Part shown: piece after piece, positions 41,905 through 50,929 of the stretch
How the letters are laid out: the number at the start of each line of letters is the position of its first letter
Position numbering within the stretch: the first letter of the stretch is position 1
Assembly: GCA_964562015.1 (NCBI GenBank)
Contig: CAZLRH010000007.1
Span: forward strand, 1-64,000
Source of the DNA: CAZLRH01 sp964562015
GTDB taxonomy: Bacteria > Verrucomicrobiota > Verrucomicrobiia > Opitutales > JABDGR01
Reading direction: 5' to 3'
Length of the DNA: 64,000 nucleotides
Made by a program: the position numbers and the translations under genes
The notes under the pieces: generated by a model
Seen by the model: the letters and a program-made list of their open reading frames with translations, nothing else
Databases searched by the model: none
Told to the model about the DNA's origin: nothing

Positions 41905-42600
41905 ATGATTCCCAAGCAACAAATCACCGTGGTGCTCGTCGATGATCATGCCGTTGTCCGCCAGGGTCTTTGCGCCATTCTGAACAAAGACAGCCGATTT
42001 AAGGTGGCCGGGCAGGCTCAGAATGGCCGGGAAGCGGTGCAATTGGTGCGGACGCTGCAACCCGATGTCGTCCTGATGGATCTCGGCATGGCCACCCTCA
42101 ATGGGGTGGAGGCCACGCGGCAAATTCTGGCCGAGAATCCCACGGTCAAGGTGCTCATTCTTTCCGCCTACAGCGGACGGGATAATGTCGAGCGCATGAT
42201 CGCGGCCGGAGTGGCGGGGTACATTGACAAAGAGTCGTCTGCCGACATTTTAACCCAGGCTGTTTACGCGGTGGCCCACGGACGGAAATATTTCAGCGCG
42301 GTCGTGGCGAAGCAACTGCACCAGGCCACCGAGGGGCCCGGGAGCCGGGGGAAAGTGAAGAAGCCCAATCTCGCTGCGCTGAGTCAGCGCGAAGCGGAGG
42401 TGCTGCAATTGGTGGCCGAGGGCACGACCAGCAAAGAAATCGCGGTGGAACTGGGCATCAGCATTAAAACCGTCGAGAAGCACCGGCAAGGCCTCATGCA
42501 AAGGCTGAATATTCATGAAATCGCCGGGCTTACCCGCTATGCGCTCGCGGCGGGAGTGATTGAGGGGAAGGTTATCCCAGTGAAAAAAACGAAGTGCTAA
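41905..42600 (+). CDS. NarL/FixJ-family response regulator
   Basis: DNA-binding response regulator of 231 residues. The receiver domain has the acidic pair and phosphoacceptor: VLVDDHAVVRQGL, DVVLMDLGMATLNGVEATRQ (Asp at about 57), the Ser in LILSAYSG and the Lys in YIDKESSADI. The LuxR-type helix-turn-helix follows a short linker: LSQREAEVLQLVAEGTTSKE then IAVELGISIKTVEKHRQGLM. It converges on a histidine kinase gene, which may be its partner. Targets are unknown. The ATG at 41905 is supported by the domain start. Confidence 0.94.
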   Translation: MIPKQQITVVLVDDHAVVRQGLCAILNKDSRFKVAGQAQNGREAVQLVRTLQPDVVLMDLGMATLNGVEATRQILAENPTVKVLILSAYSGRDNVERMIAAGVAGYIDKESSADILTQAVYAVAHGRKYFSAVVAKQLHQATEGPGSRGKVKKPNLAALSQREAEVLQLVAEGTTSKEIAVELGISIKTVEKHRQGLMQRLNIHEIAGLTRYALAAGVIEGKVIPVKKTKC

Positions 42601-42631
42601 TGGCCTGGCTGGGTAACGAGGCTTGCGGGCT

Positions 42632-43960
42632 TCAACCGGCAGGCTGGCCCGCCCGGGACGGTTGATAACGGCGGGGAAATACGACCCGGAAGGTTGTCCC
42701 GGATTTTGCTGAACTCGCCATTTCTAAACTCGCGTCGAGCAACTCACACAGGCGCTTGACAATCGAGAGGCCGATGCCTTCGCCGGGCTGGGGATGGGAA
42801 GGGCTCATCGCCGTGGATTCGCCCAGGGTCGGCGCCAGCACATGGGAACTTTCGCCTTTGGCTTCGGCGGTTTTCTCGTCCGACTCCCGCGCACTTGCCG
42901 TGGCTTCCTTGAGCCCGACGGACATCGGCGCACTGGGGCCGGAGAGCAAGCCCGGGCCGGTGTCCTTGACCATCAACCACCAATTTTTCTTCTCCTCACC
43001 CCAACTCAGGATGACGCCGCCGGACTCGGTGTACTTGAGTGCGTTCAGCACCAAATTTTGCAGCAAACGCCGCACTTTGCCCGAGTCACCCTCGACCACA
43101 AACGGCGCCGGGCCGTCCATCTTCAAGAAGAGGCCGCGGGCGCGGGAAAATGGCCGGTTGACGTTGCAGAGTTCCGTGATGAGCGCGGCCGCGTCGAACG
43201 TGTTTATTTCCCGAATTTCCTGACCGGCCTCCAACCGCGCCAGTTCCATCAACTCGCCGAGCATCGCGGTGACCTCATGGACGCCCTGCTTGACCAGGCT
43301 CGCGAATTCCACCCGTTGGGCGTCCGCAATTTCGGCATTCCCCAGCAGCCCCGCGGCGATGCTGACCCCGAAGGCATTGCTCTTGAGATCATGAACGGCT
43401 TGGTGAATCAGGGTGGAGCGTCGGCGTTCGATCTCATTGACGCGGGTGAGTGCGAGGGTGAGATCCTCCAGATGCCCGGCCGCTTCCGCCTGCTGCATCC
43501 GCTCGTATTGTGCGGCGCTCCCACTGATGGCAGCATTGACCATGGAGACCATCTGCCGGTTCGCTTCCACCAGCGTTTCGCGATCAATCTCGGGATGGGC
43601 CTTGGCGAAATCATTCAACTCTTCGAACAGGCAGAGCTGGAGGTGTCCCCACTCATGCATCAGCTCCTGCAACCGGTAGCCCTGCTGCCAGCGGTGCAGG
43701 CCATGCTTCACCTCCTCCGCTTTTTTGTCAACAATGGCGTCCTGCGCGTTGGCGCCGCCGGGCGGCGAACGGAGCAGTTGCTCGAAGGCATCCAGCACCT
43801 CGGGAATATGATCGTTAAATTGCCCGCGCGTGAGGCCGTGCGCGGTCGTTTGCTCAGGATCGGCCTCCGCGGCTTTGCGCCATGCCGCTAAAATCGCCTT
43901 CCTTCGCTCCGCCAGAAAATCACACAGGATTCCCAATTGTTGGCTCGTTGTCTGGTTCAT
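42632..43960 (-). CDS. Sensor histidine kinase with RsbRD-like N-terminal domain
   Basis: Cytoplasmic kinase of 442 residues with no membrane spans. Residues 5-150 resemble the RsbRD N-terminal (four-helix, globin-like) domain: LAERRKAILAAWRKAAEADP, HRWQQGYRLQELMHEWGHLQ. The H-box is IHQAVHDLKSNAFGVSIAAG with His190. The ATPase domain has the N-box LQNLVLNALKYTESGG, G1 VKDTGPGLL and G2 GEGIGLSIVKRL. Between G1 and G2 is an insertion of about 55 residues rich in Ser, Ala and Glu (338-391), far longer than a normal ATP lid. The ATG at 43960 is chosen. It is convergent with the response regulator and tail to tail, so the pair is not in one operon. Confidence 0.88.
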   Translation of the reverse strand: MNQTTSQQLGILCDFLAERRKAILAAWRKAAEADPEQTTAHGLTRGQFNDHIPEVLDAFEQLLRSPPGGANAQDAIVDKKAEEVKHGLHRWQQGYRLQELMHEWGHLQLCLFEELNDFAKAHPEIDRETLVEANRQMVSMVNAAISGSAAQYERMQQAEAAGHLEDLTLALTRVNEIERRRSTLIHQAVHDLKSNAFGVSIAAGLLGNAEIADAQRVEFASLVKQGVHEVTAMLGELMELARLEAGQEIREINTFDAAALITELCNVNRPFSRARGLFLKMDGPAPFVVEGDSGKVRRLLQNLVLNALKYTESGGVILSWGEEKKNWWLMVKDTGPGLLSGPSAPMSVGLKEATASARESDEKTAEAKGESSHVLAPTLGESTAMSPSHPQPGEGIGLSIVKRLCELLDASLEMASSAKSGTTFRVVFPRRYQPSRAGQPAG

Positions 43961-44211
43961 GCCGCTCAATAGTAATTCATGCGAACTGAATAAGCAAACG
44001 AGAGGATTCCGTCTTTTTCCCGGTGGCAAGGCCTTTGTGGCGGGTTAAGGGGCCTGCGGGTTGCCCCCAGGCACCGGCCCCGTGGGAGTCCGCAAAAAAT
44101 GCTCCATTCTTTAGCAAATGACCCTACCGCCATCGCTAAACGCAACCCGGCACAAGGTGGTAGAACCGCACGCTGCTGAATGGCCGATCCCGCCAAACTC
44201 AGCCTCGCCCT

Positions 44212-45351
44212 TTACCGTTGCTGCTCCTGTTTTTCCGGGATGCCGGGTTCGTCGAGCAACTGCACGACCGTGGCGGGGCCAAGATCGGCCGGGGCCGTCC
44301 ACGAGCGCAGGGCCCAGACGATTTTCTTGTCGGGCGTGACTTCGAGCACCTGCACCGTGCTCGGCCAATCCTCGGGATGCTTTACGTTCTTTTCATCGAC
44401 GACGCCGCTCGGGCACCAGTTGCTGATGATGGTGTTGCCGTTGGCCAGGCGGTTCGCCTCCTGCAAGCTCCAGAGCGCGATGCCGGGGGCGTCCTTTTGC
44501 GTGAACTCCCAGACAATTTCGCCCTTGGGGTTTACCTCGCGCACAAAGGAATTATGGCTGCTGATGAGGGTGTTGCCGTTCTTCAAGCGCACGGCGTCCC
44601 AGGGAATCGGCACGGCCACGGACCAGATTTCTTTGCCGTTGGCGTCGTACTCGACGACCTTGTCCTGGTCGTGGTGCGCGGCCAAAAACGTGCCGGCGGG
44701 CGTCATCTGCACGCGGCGGAACTGGGTGTGCACGGCCTTGGGATCGCCGTTGGTGGGGAGGACCAATTCCTTTTCGGTTTTGCCGGTGACGATGTTGATG
44801 ATCATCAGTTTCGCTGGAAAGCCGTTCTGCACGATCATGACTTTGTCCAGGCCGATGGGCTGAATGACGTGGACCTCGCTGCCCTTGGGGGCGTCGTAAT
44901 TCCAGATGAGCTTCTTGTCGGGCGTGACTTCCCCCGCGCCAGTTTTGCGCGCAAAAACGACATTGCCATTCGAGAGCAAGGTGGCGTCGCTCAATTCCTG
45001 CAAAGTATTGGAGGCGTCGTTGGTGGGGATTTCGTAGGACCAAGTGACTTTGCCATCGCGGACAATGACCATGCGCTGCACTGGATTGCGGAAATCATAC
45101 TGGCCGGTGTAGAAAAAAGGATGCTGGTTGATGCCTTTGCCGGGCAGTTCCGCGGCCGAATACGGGCCGTGCGGAAACAAGGGATTTATGTTGATGAGCG
45201 GCGGTGTGGAGACCGTCGCTGGGGTAGGCTTGGCAGAGGCAGAGCCTGCGGCGGCGGGCGTCGCCGGAGCATCCGCGGCACGGAGGAACGGCGCATAAAC
45301 CAAGCTGAGCGTGAGGCAATTCAGGAAGAGAAGAACGGAGCGTAATTTCAT
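44212..45351 (-). CDS. Secreted PQQ-like / arylsulfotransferase-like beta-propeller protein
   Basis: Exported propeller protein of 379 residues. The signal peptide (KLRSVLLFLNCLTLSLVYAP) is followed by an Ala/Pro/Thr linker and then repeated blades such as LLSNGNVVFARKTGAGEVTP, DKKLIWNYDAPKGSEVHVIQ, NGNTLISSHNSFVREVNPKG and EIVWEF. The repeated NGN(T/V) and (I/L)VWxx patterns resemble PQQ-binding-like repeats and arylsulfotransferase propellers. No quinoprotein catalytic Asp or disulphide ring can be confirmed. It is divergent from the DUF1592 gene across about 190 bp, so the two may share regulation. Function is otherwise unknown. Confidence 0.78.
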   Translation of the reverse strand: MKLRSVLLFLNCLTLSLVYAPFLRAADAPATPAAAGSASAKPTPATVSTPPLININPLFPHGPYSAAELPGKGINQHPFFYTGQYDFRNPVQRMVIVRDGKVTWSYEIPTNDASNTLQELSDATLLSNGNVVFARKTGAGEVTPDKKLIWNYDAPKGSEVHVIQPIGLDKVMIVQNGFPAKLMIINIVTGKTEKELVLPTNGDPKAVHTQFRRVQMTPAGTFLAAHHDQDKVVEYDANGKEIWSVAVPIPWDAVRLKNGNTLISSHNSFVREVNPKGEIVWEFTQKDAPGIALWSLQEANRLANGNTIISNWCPSGVVDEKNVKHPEDWPSTVQVLEVTPDKKIVWALRSWTAPADLGPATVVQLLDEPGIPEKQEQQR

Positions 45352-45540
45352 CGGGGGTAATGGACCGGGGTTGGCCAACGATTGGAATCCACGCTACGGG
45401 CGGGCGGCGAAGGAAGTCAAGGGCGGCGCGAGGATTCAAGAGCGGAGGGCCATCCTCATCATTGACGAGTGCAACCGATCTGTTAGTATGCCTGCTGCGC
45501 TGGATTCCCCCCTTCCACGCCCCCCACCCTTTGTTTTCTC

Positions 45541-47979
45541 ATGGCGTCTTTGCGACTACGCGTTTCCCTGATGTCGGCCCGGGTATTTTCAACTTTAGGG
45601 CTGCTCCTGTCTGCCTCCGCGGCGGTGCTGGCGGCCGAGACCCCGGCCACGACGCCGAGCCCGGCGGTGGACCCGGCCCGGAATGCCGCTTTCGCCAAAA
45701 CCATCCAGCCTTTTTTCGCGCAGAATTGCTTTTCGTGCCACGACGCCGAGCATCACAAGGGCGATTTGAATTTGCAGTCGTTCACGGACGCCGGCGCGGT
45801 GGAAAAAAACCGCGACGAATTTGAGCTGGTGTTCAACCGCGTGCGCCACGGCGAAATGCCGCCGGCCGGCCAGCCCCGCCCGGACCACGACCAGCAAGAG
45901 GCCTTCACGCACTGGCTGGCGGCAGAATTTGACCGTCAGGACCAGGCCGCCCCGCCTTTCGTCGGGCATGTCGCCCCCCGGCGGCTGAACCGCTCCGAGT
46001 ACGACAACACCGTGCGCGATTTGCTGGGCGTGGATTTCCAGCCCGCGGATGACTTTCCTCCCGACGACAGCGGCTACGGCTTTGATAACAATGGCGACGT
46101 GCTGACGATGTCGCCGATGCTGATGGAAAAATACCTGAAGGCGGCGGAAAAAGTCGCGCGCACGGCGGTGTTCGGCGTCGAGCCCATGCAGCCGACGTCG
46201 TATAATATCCAACCTTGGTTCATTGATTACGACACCACCAAGGCGACCAAGACGGATTACGACAAAACGGGGATGAGCCTGCCCTATGCGCTCCACACCA
46301 CGTACCGTTTTCCCGTCGAGGCCGACTATGATTTCAGCTCCGTCCTGCGCGGCTTTCGGCCCGCGGGTTGCGACCCGGCCGAAGTGGGCTTTTGGGTCGA
46401 CGGCCAGCTCGTCCACACCGGCCGCGTGCCGACCTTGTACGACGGGGAAATGAACGGCCAGGGGGACAAATTCCGCGCCCACATGACGGCGGGCGAGCAC
46501 TGGCTGGCGGTCTCGATCATGAACATTTATGATGGGCTGCCTCCGGCCTACGGCGGCCCGAATCCCAACCAAAGCCAGGAACGCATCGGCAAATCTCCCA
46601 CCGAGTTTTTGGTGAGCAACCTCGGCATCGTCGGTCCCTACGACCAGAAGCTCGGCCCCACCGCGGAAAGCCTGAAAAAACTTTACGGCGACAATCCGCC
46701 CCAGGGCACGCCCGATGCCGCGCGGGTGCGCCAAATCGTCGGCGATCTCGCCTACCGCGCCTACCGCCGGCCCGTGACCACGGCCGAGCTGGACCAACTC
46801 GTTGGGCTCGTCAACCGCGCCCAAAAAGACGGCGACAGTTTTCAGGAAGGCCTGTGTCTGGCGCTCGAGCGGATGCTGATTTCACCGAACTTTTTGTTCC
46901 GCCTCGAGCAGGATCCGCCCGCGGGCTCGGCGCGTCCGGTGAATCAATATGAGTTCGCCACGCGCCTGTCCTATTTCCTCTGGAGTTCGATGCCGGACGA
47001 CGCCTTGCTGCGCGCGGCGAGCGAGGGCAAGCTGGACCAGCCGGCGGAAGTGGAAGCACAGGTGCGCCGGATGTTGCAGGACCCGAAATCGTTTGCATTG
47101 GTGGAGAACTTCGGCGGCCAGTGGCTGCAATTCCGCGCCCTCGAATCGCACCAGCTCGAGCGCAAGAATTTCCAGCAGTACACCGACTACACGCGCATGT
47201 CCATGCAGAAGGAAACGGAGCTGTTCTTTGACCACATTATTCGGGACAATTTGAGCGTGCTGGATTTTATCAGCGCCAATTACACCTACGTCAACCAGCG
47301 GCTGGCGGAGTTCTACGGCCTGACGGGCATCCAGGGCGCGGAGTTCCGCAAGGTGCTGCTCCCGGCCGATTACCCCCACGCCGGGGTCGTCACGCAGGCC
47401 AGCGTGCTCACGGTGACCTCCTACGCTACGCGCACTTCGCCGGTCATCCGCGGCAAGTGGGTGCTGGAAAACATCCTCAACGCCGCGCCGCCGCCGCCGC
47501 CCGCGAATGTGGGCACCCTCAAGGAGGAGGAACTCGGCGTTTCCAAGACCATGCGGGAGCAGTTGGAAGCCCACCGCGCCAACCCGACTTGCGCCTCCTG
47601 CCATTCGCGCATGGACCCGCTCGGTTTTGGCCTGGAGAATTACAACGCCATTGGGGCCTGGCGCGACAAGGACGGCAACTTTCCGGTGGACTCGACCGGC
47701 ACCCTGCCCGACGGGCGTTCATTCAAGGGCGCGGCGGAACTGGCCAGTATCCTACTGCTTGACAAAGATGACTTTGCGGAGTGTATTGCAGACAAGCTGC
47801 TGACCTATGCCTTGGGCCGGGGCCTGACCCCTTCCGACCAAGCGGCCGTCCGCAGCATTGCCCTTCGCCTAGCCGCCCATGATTACAAGTTTTCCAGCCT
47901 CGTCCTCGGCGTAGTTGACACCCCTGAATTTCGCCTCCGCGCGAGCGCCGTCCCACCCTCTAAAATGGCCCAACAATGA
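45541..47979 (+). CDS. DUF1592 family (planctomycete cytochrome c) secreted protein
   Basis: Large exported protein (812 aa) of the multi-domain family common in Planctomycetes and Verrucomicrobiota whose function is unknown. After the signal peptide comes a cytochrome c-like domain with FAQNCFSCHDAEHHKGDLNL (CxxCH at 63-67). Next are the DUF1587-type segment (PRRLNRSEYDNTVRDLLGVD), a carbohydrate-binding-like beta region (about 225-350), DUF1595 and DUF1592 (EFATRLSYFLWSSMPDDALL). DUF1588 follows with a second heme motif CASCHSRMDPLGFGLENYNA (CxxCH at 684-688), and DUF1585 ends the protein. Two heme sites imply electron transfer in the periplasm. Its stop overlaps the DUF1552 start by 4 bp. 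It leads a probable seven-gene operon. Confidence 0.92.
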   Translation: MASLRLRVSLMSARVFSTLGLLLSASAAVLAAETPATTPSPAVDPARNAAFAKTIQPFFAQNCFSCHDAEHHKGDLNLQSFTDAGAVEKNRDEFELVFNRVRHGEMPPAGQPRPDHDQQEAFTHWLAAEFDRQDQAAPPFVGHVAPRRLNRSEYDNTVRDLLGVDFQPADDFPPDDSGYGFDNNGDVLTMSPMLMEKYLKAAEKVARTAVFGVEPMQPTSYNIQPWFIDYDTTKATKTDYDKTGMSLPYALHTTYRFPVEADYDFSSVLRGFRPAGCDPAEVGFWVDGQLVHTGRVPTLYDGEMNGQGDKFRAHMTAGEHWLAVSIMNIYDGLPPAYGGPNPNQSQERIGKSPTEFLVSNLGIVGPYDQKLGPTAESLKKLYGDNPPQGTPDAARVRQIVGDLAYRAYRRPVTTAELDQLVGLVNRAQKDGDSFQEGLCLALERMLISPNFLFRLEQDPPAGSARPVNQYEFATRLSYFLWSSMPDDALLRAASEGKLDQPAEVEAQVRRMLQDPKSFALVENFGGQWLQFRALESHQLERKNFQQYTDYTRMSMQKETELFFDHIIRDNLSVLDFISANYTYVNQRLAEFYGLTGIQGAEFRKVLLPADYPHAGVVTQASVLTVTSYATRTSPVIRGKWVLENILNAAPPPPPANVGTLKEEELGVSKTMREQLEAHRANPTCASCHSRMDPLGFGLENYNAIGAWRDKDGNFPVDSTGTLPDGRSFKGAAELASILLLDKDDFAECIADKLLTYALGRGLTPSDQAAVRSIALRLAAHDYKFSSLVLGVVDTPEFRLRASAVPPSKMAQQ

Positions 47980-49325
47980 TTATCACTGGCAAACATATCG
48001 CACGGCGCAAGTTTCTCAAGGGTCTCGGCGTGGCCATCGCGCTGCCCATGCTCGAATCGATGATGCCGGTGTCGTTCGCGCAGACGCTGACCACGGCGCG
48101 CAAGTCGCCCCTGCGCATGTCGTTTGTGTACGTGCCCAATGGCATCGTGATGAAGAACTGGACGCCGGCGGCCTTCGGCACGGATTTTGAACTTTCCCGC
48201 ATTTTGCAGCCGTTGACGCCGTTTCGCGACCAGACGCAGGTCATCACCGGCTCGGCCGACCATTTTGCGAACGGCCTGGGCGACGGCGGCGGCGACCACG
48301 CCCGCGCGGGCGCGAGTTTCCTCACCGGCGCGCACCCGAAGCACAGCGCGGGTTCGGATATTTATGTCGGCGTCTCGGCGGACCAGGTGGCGGCGCGCGA
48401 AGTGGGCCACCTCACCCGGCTGCCGTCGCTGGAAATCGGGCTCGATGACAATCGCACCGTCGGCCACTGCGACTCCGGCTACAGTTGCGCGTACACCAAC
48501 AGCATTTCGTGGCGGACCCCGTCCACGCCCATGCCGCCCGAGGCCAACCCGCGGCAGTTGTTCGAACGCCTGTTTGGCGACTACGACAACACGATTGACG
48601 ATGCCACCCGCGCGCGCCGCATCGCCAACCGCAAGAGCATTTTGGACATGGCCCAGGAAGAGACTAAGCAGCTCGTCGGCAGCCTAGGTGCGACGGACAA
48701 ATCCAAGATGGATGAGTACCTGACCACCATCCGCGATGTGGAGCAGCGCATCGAACGCGCGGAAAATGAGCCGCCCATTAAGGATCCCGGCTTTGCCAAG
48801 CCCAGCGGCGTCCCGACGAATTTCGTGGAGCATGCCCGGCTGATGTACGAGATGCAGGCGATTGCCTTTCAGGCGGACATCACCCGCATCGCCACCATGG
48901 TGATTGGCCGCGAAGGCAGCGTGCGCACCTACGAGCACATTGGCGTGCCGGAGACGCATCACCCGCTCTCGCACCACAAAAATTATGAGCCGAGCCTCGA
49001 AAAGCTCACGCTCATCAACACCCACCACATGGATTTGTTTGCGAACTTCCTCCAGCGCCTGAAGAGCACGCCCAACGGCGTCGGCGGCAATCTGCTGGAT
49101 GACTCGATGATTCTCTACGGCTCGGGCATTTCCGACAGCGACCGGCATATCCATGAAAACCTGCCCATCGTGATGGTGGGCGGCGGAGGCGGCACTCTGC
49201 ATGGCGGCCGCCATCTCGAGGTTGCGGCGAATACTCCGGTCACGAATGTTTACATGGCGATGCTCCAGCGCATGGACGTGCATGTTGACTCGGTGGGCGA
49301 CAGCACCGGTGCGTTGGAAATTTAA
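47976..49325 (+). CDS. DUF1552 (HXXSHH) family protein, Tat-exported
   Basis: Partner of the DUF1592 protein, 449 aa. It begins with a twin-arginine signal (ARRKFLKGLGVAIALPMLES), implying folding with a cofactor before export. The family signature is PETHHPLSHHKNYEP near residue 325, giving the HXXSHH motif. DDSMILYGSGISDSDRHIHE and LPIVMVGGGGGTLHGGRHLE near the end resemble the alkaline phosphatase/sulfatase-like DUF1501 relatives. The activity is unknown. Overlap with the upstream gene (ATGA at 47976-47979) shows translational coupling, as usual for this pair. Confidence 0.92.
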   Translation: MIITGKHIARRKFLKGLGVAIALPMLESMMPVSFAQTLTTARKSPLRMSFVYVPNGIVMKNWTPAAFGTDFELSRILQPLTPFRDQTQVITGSADHFANGLGDGGGDHARAGASFLTGAHPKHSAGSDIYVGVSADQVAAREVGHLTRLPSLEIGLDDNRTVGHCDSGYSCAYTNSISWRTPSTPMPPEANPRQLFERLFGDYDNTIDDATRARRIANRKSILDMAQEETKQLVGSLGATDKSKMDEYLTTIRDVEQRIERAENEPPIKDPGFAKPSGVPTNFVEHARLMYEMQAIAFQADITRIATMVIGREGSVRTYEHIGVPETHHPLSHHKNYEPSLEKLTLINTHHMDLFANFLQRLKSTPNGVGGNLLDDSMILYGSGISDSDRHIHENLPIVMVGGGGGTLHGGRHLEVAANTPVTNVYMAMLQRMDVHVDSVGDSTGALEI

Positions 49326-49344
49326 CCTGGTCATTTTACCCCTG

Positions 49345-50847
49345 ATGGCCTCGCGTTCACGGTTGGGATTATTTACCTGTTTCGCCCTTGGGCTGACGGC
49401 TTTGACGTTGGCCGCCCAAACCGCCGCACCCGGCGCACCCAGTGCGGAGCAGGCGGCCTTCGGGCAGTCTCTGGCATTGCGCACGGACCGGGTGATTGCG
49501 GATTCCACGCATCCAGCGATGGGCTGGCTGGCGCAAACCAACCCTGTCCCCTACTCCGCGTCCAATGCCCTGCGCCTGCGCCTCGCGCTCTTTCCCGCGG
49601 CCGGGGCCGCTGACCAAAAAATGGCCCGCGACCTGGGCCAATTCCTGGTTTTCGGCGGCAACCTCGCGGACAACCCTTTTCCTTTTTCCGCGAAATTGCA
49701 GGGCTTGCCGGACGGCGATTACCGCTACGTGGCCGAAGTCTGGGACGGCAACACGTCGCTGGCGAAATTGGAAAAGAACATTCAACTGGTGGCCGGTCTC
49801 GAGGAAAAACAGGCCGACATTGAGCGCCGCCTGGCGAAAATTTCCGGTCACGATAGCGCCAAGGCGAGCATCGAGTATCCGTTTGATTTGGCGCGGGTCA
49901 TCAATCTCGGCAAACGCGTCTATGGTTCCGGCACGGGCAATCCCGAATTCGGCCTGAACGAGGCGGGCGCGCCCATCCTCTACGATTTTGCGGCGGGCCT
50001 GAAGCAGTCGGAAAAACTGCTCGCGGCGCTGGAAGCGGGCCAGGATCCGGTGTGGCGGGCCGGCGGCGACACCGTCCGCCATTATTACATGCCGGAGGCC
50101 GACGAAATTCTGCCTTACCACGTTTACGTGCCCTCGACGTGGGACGGCAAATCGCCGCTGCCGCTGGTCTTTATTTTGCACGGCAACAGCCGCAATCAGG
50201 ATTTTTATTTCGACCGCGACGAACACATCATTCCCAAGACGGCGGAACAGCATGGTTACATGCTCGTCGCGCCGATGGGCTATTCCCCCAATGGCGGCTA
50301 CAACTATGTGCCTTATGGGCGCGCGGGCGGGCCGCGCGGCGTCGCGGGCGCCATGGCGGCGCCGCAACAATTTGGCTCGGCCTCGGCCGGCAACGGCTTC
50401 GGCGGCGTCAACGGCTCGGTCACACCCCAGCTCGTGCGTTCCGAGTGGAGCGAGCAAGACGCCATGCACGTATACGACCTTATCAAACAGGAGTACCCGA
50501 TTGATCCGAAGCGTACTTTCCTGTTCGGCTATTCCGCCGGCGGACAGGGCTCGCATTACATCGGGCCCAAGTATGCGGAGAACTGGGCCGCCATCGCCAT
50601 CGGCGGTTCGAACGCCCAGCCTGCCGCCGGTTATCCTTTCGCCAAGCTGAAGAACACGCCCATGATGATTTTCTACGGCGGGGCAGACACGCCGAATATC
50701 AATCCCTCCCATGCCATGGCCCAGGCCCTGCAGGAAAATGGCATTGACGTGGTGTTGAAGGAATATCCGGGAGCCAGCCATGATGGCGCGCCCAGTGCGG
50801 CGACCGCCGATATTTTTAATTTCTTCGACGCGCACCCGCGCAAGTAA
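49345..50847 (+). CDS. Secreted alpha/beta-hydrolase, PHB depolymerase/feruloyl esterase-like
   Basis: Exported esterase of 500 residues. A signal peptide (LFTCFALGLTALTLAAQ) is followed by about 220 residues of helical N-terminal domain of unknown role and then an alpha/beta-hydrolase domain. The nucleophile is Ser397 in TFLFGYSAGGQGSHYIG, the oxyanion region is PLVFILHGNSRNQDFYF, and the His is in YPGASHDGAPSAA. The catalytic set is complete. A Gly/Ala-rich loop (GRAGGPRGVAGAMAAPQQFG) lies before the nucleophile. Likely substrates are acetyl or feruloyl esters on plant xylan, from context. It starts 19 bp after the DUF1552 gene. Confidence 0.85.
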   Translation: MASRSRLGLFTCFALGLTALTLAAQTAAPGAPSAEQAAFGQSLALRTDRVIADSTHPAMGWLAQTNPVPYSASNALRLRLALFPAAGAADQKMARDLGQFLVFGGNLADNPFPFSAKLQGLPDGDYRYVAEVWDGNTSLAKLEKNIQLVAGLEEKQADIERRLAKISGHDSAKASIEYPFDLARVINLGKRVYGSGTGNPEFGLNEAGAPILYDFAAGLKQSEKLLAALEAGQDPVWRAGGDTVRHYYMPEADEILPYHVYVPSTWDGKSPLPLVFILHGNSRNQDFYFDRDEHIIPKTAEQHGYMLVAPMGYSPNGGYNYVPYGRAGGPRGVAGAMAAPQQFGSASAGNGFGGVNGSVTPQLVRSEWSEQDAMHVYDLIKQEYPIDPKRTFLFGYSAGGQGSHYIGPKYAENWAAIAIGGSNAQPAAGYPFAKLKNTPMMIFYGGADTPNINPSHAMAQALQENGIDVVLKEYPGASHDGAPSAATADIFNFFDAHPRK

Positions 50848-50929
50848 ACGTCGGGACCGCTCCGCCTTTTTGACGCGCGCCGCAAGACCGGGGTTGCCTT
50901 GCGAGGAATTTCTTTCAAGCTCTTGGGCC

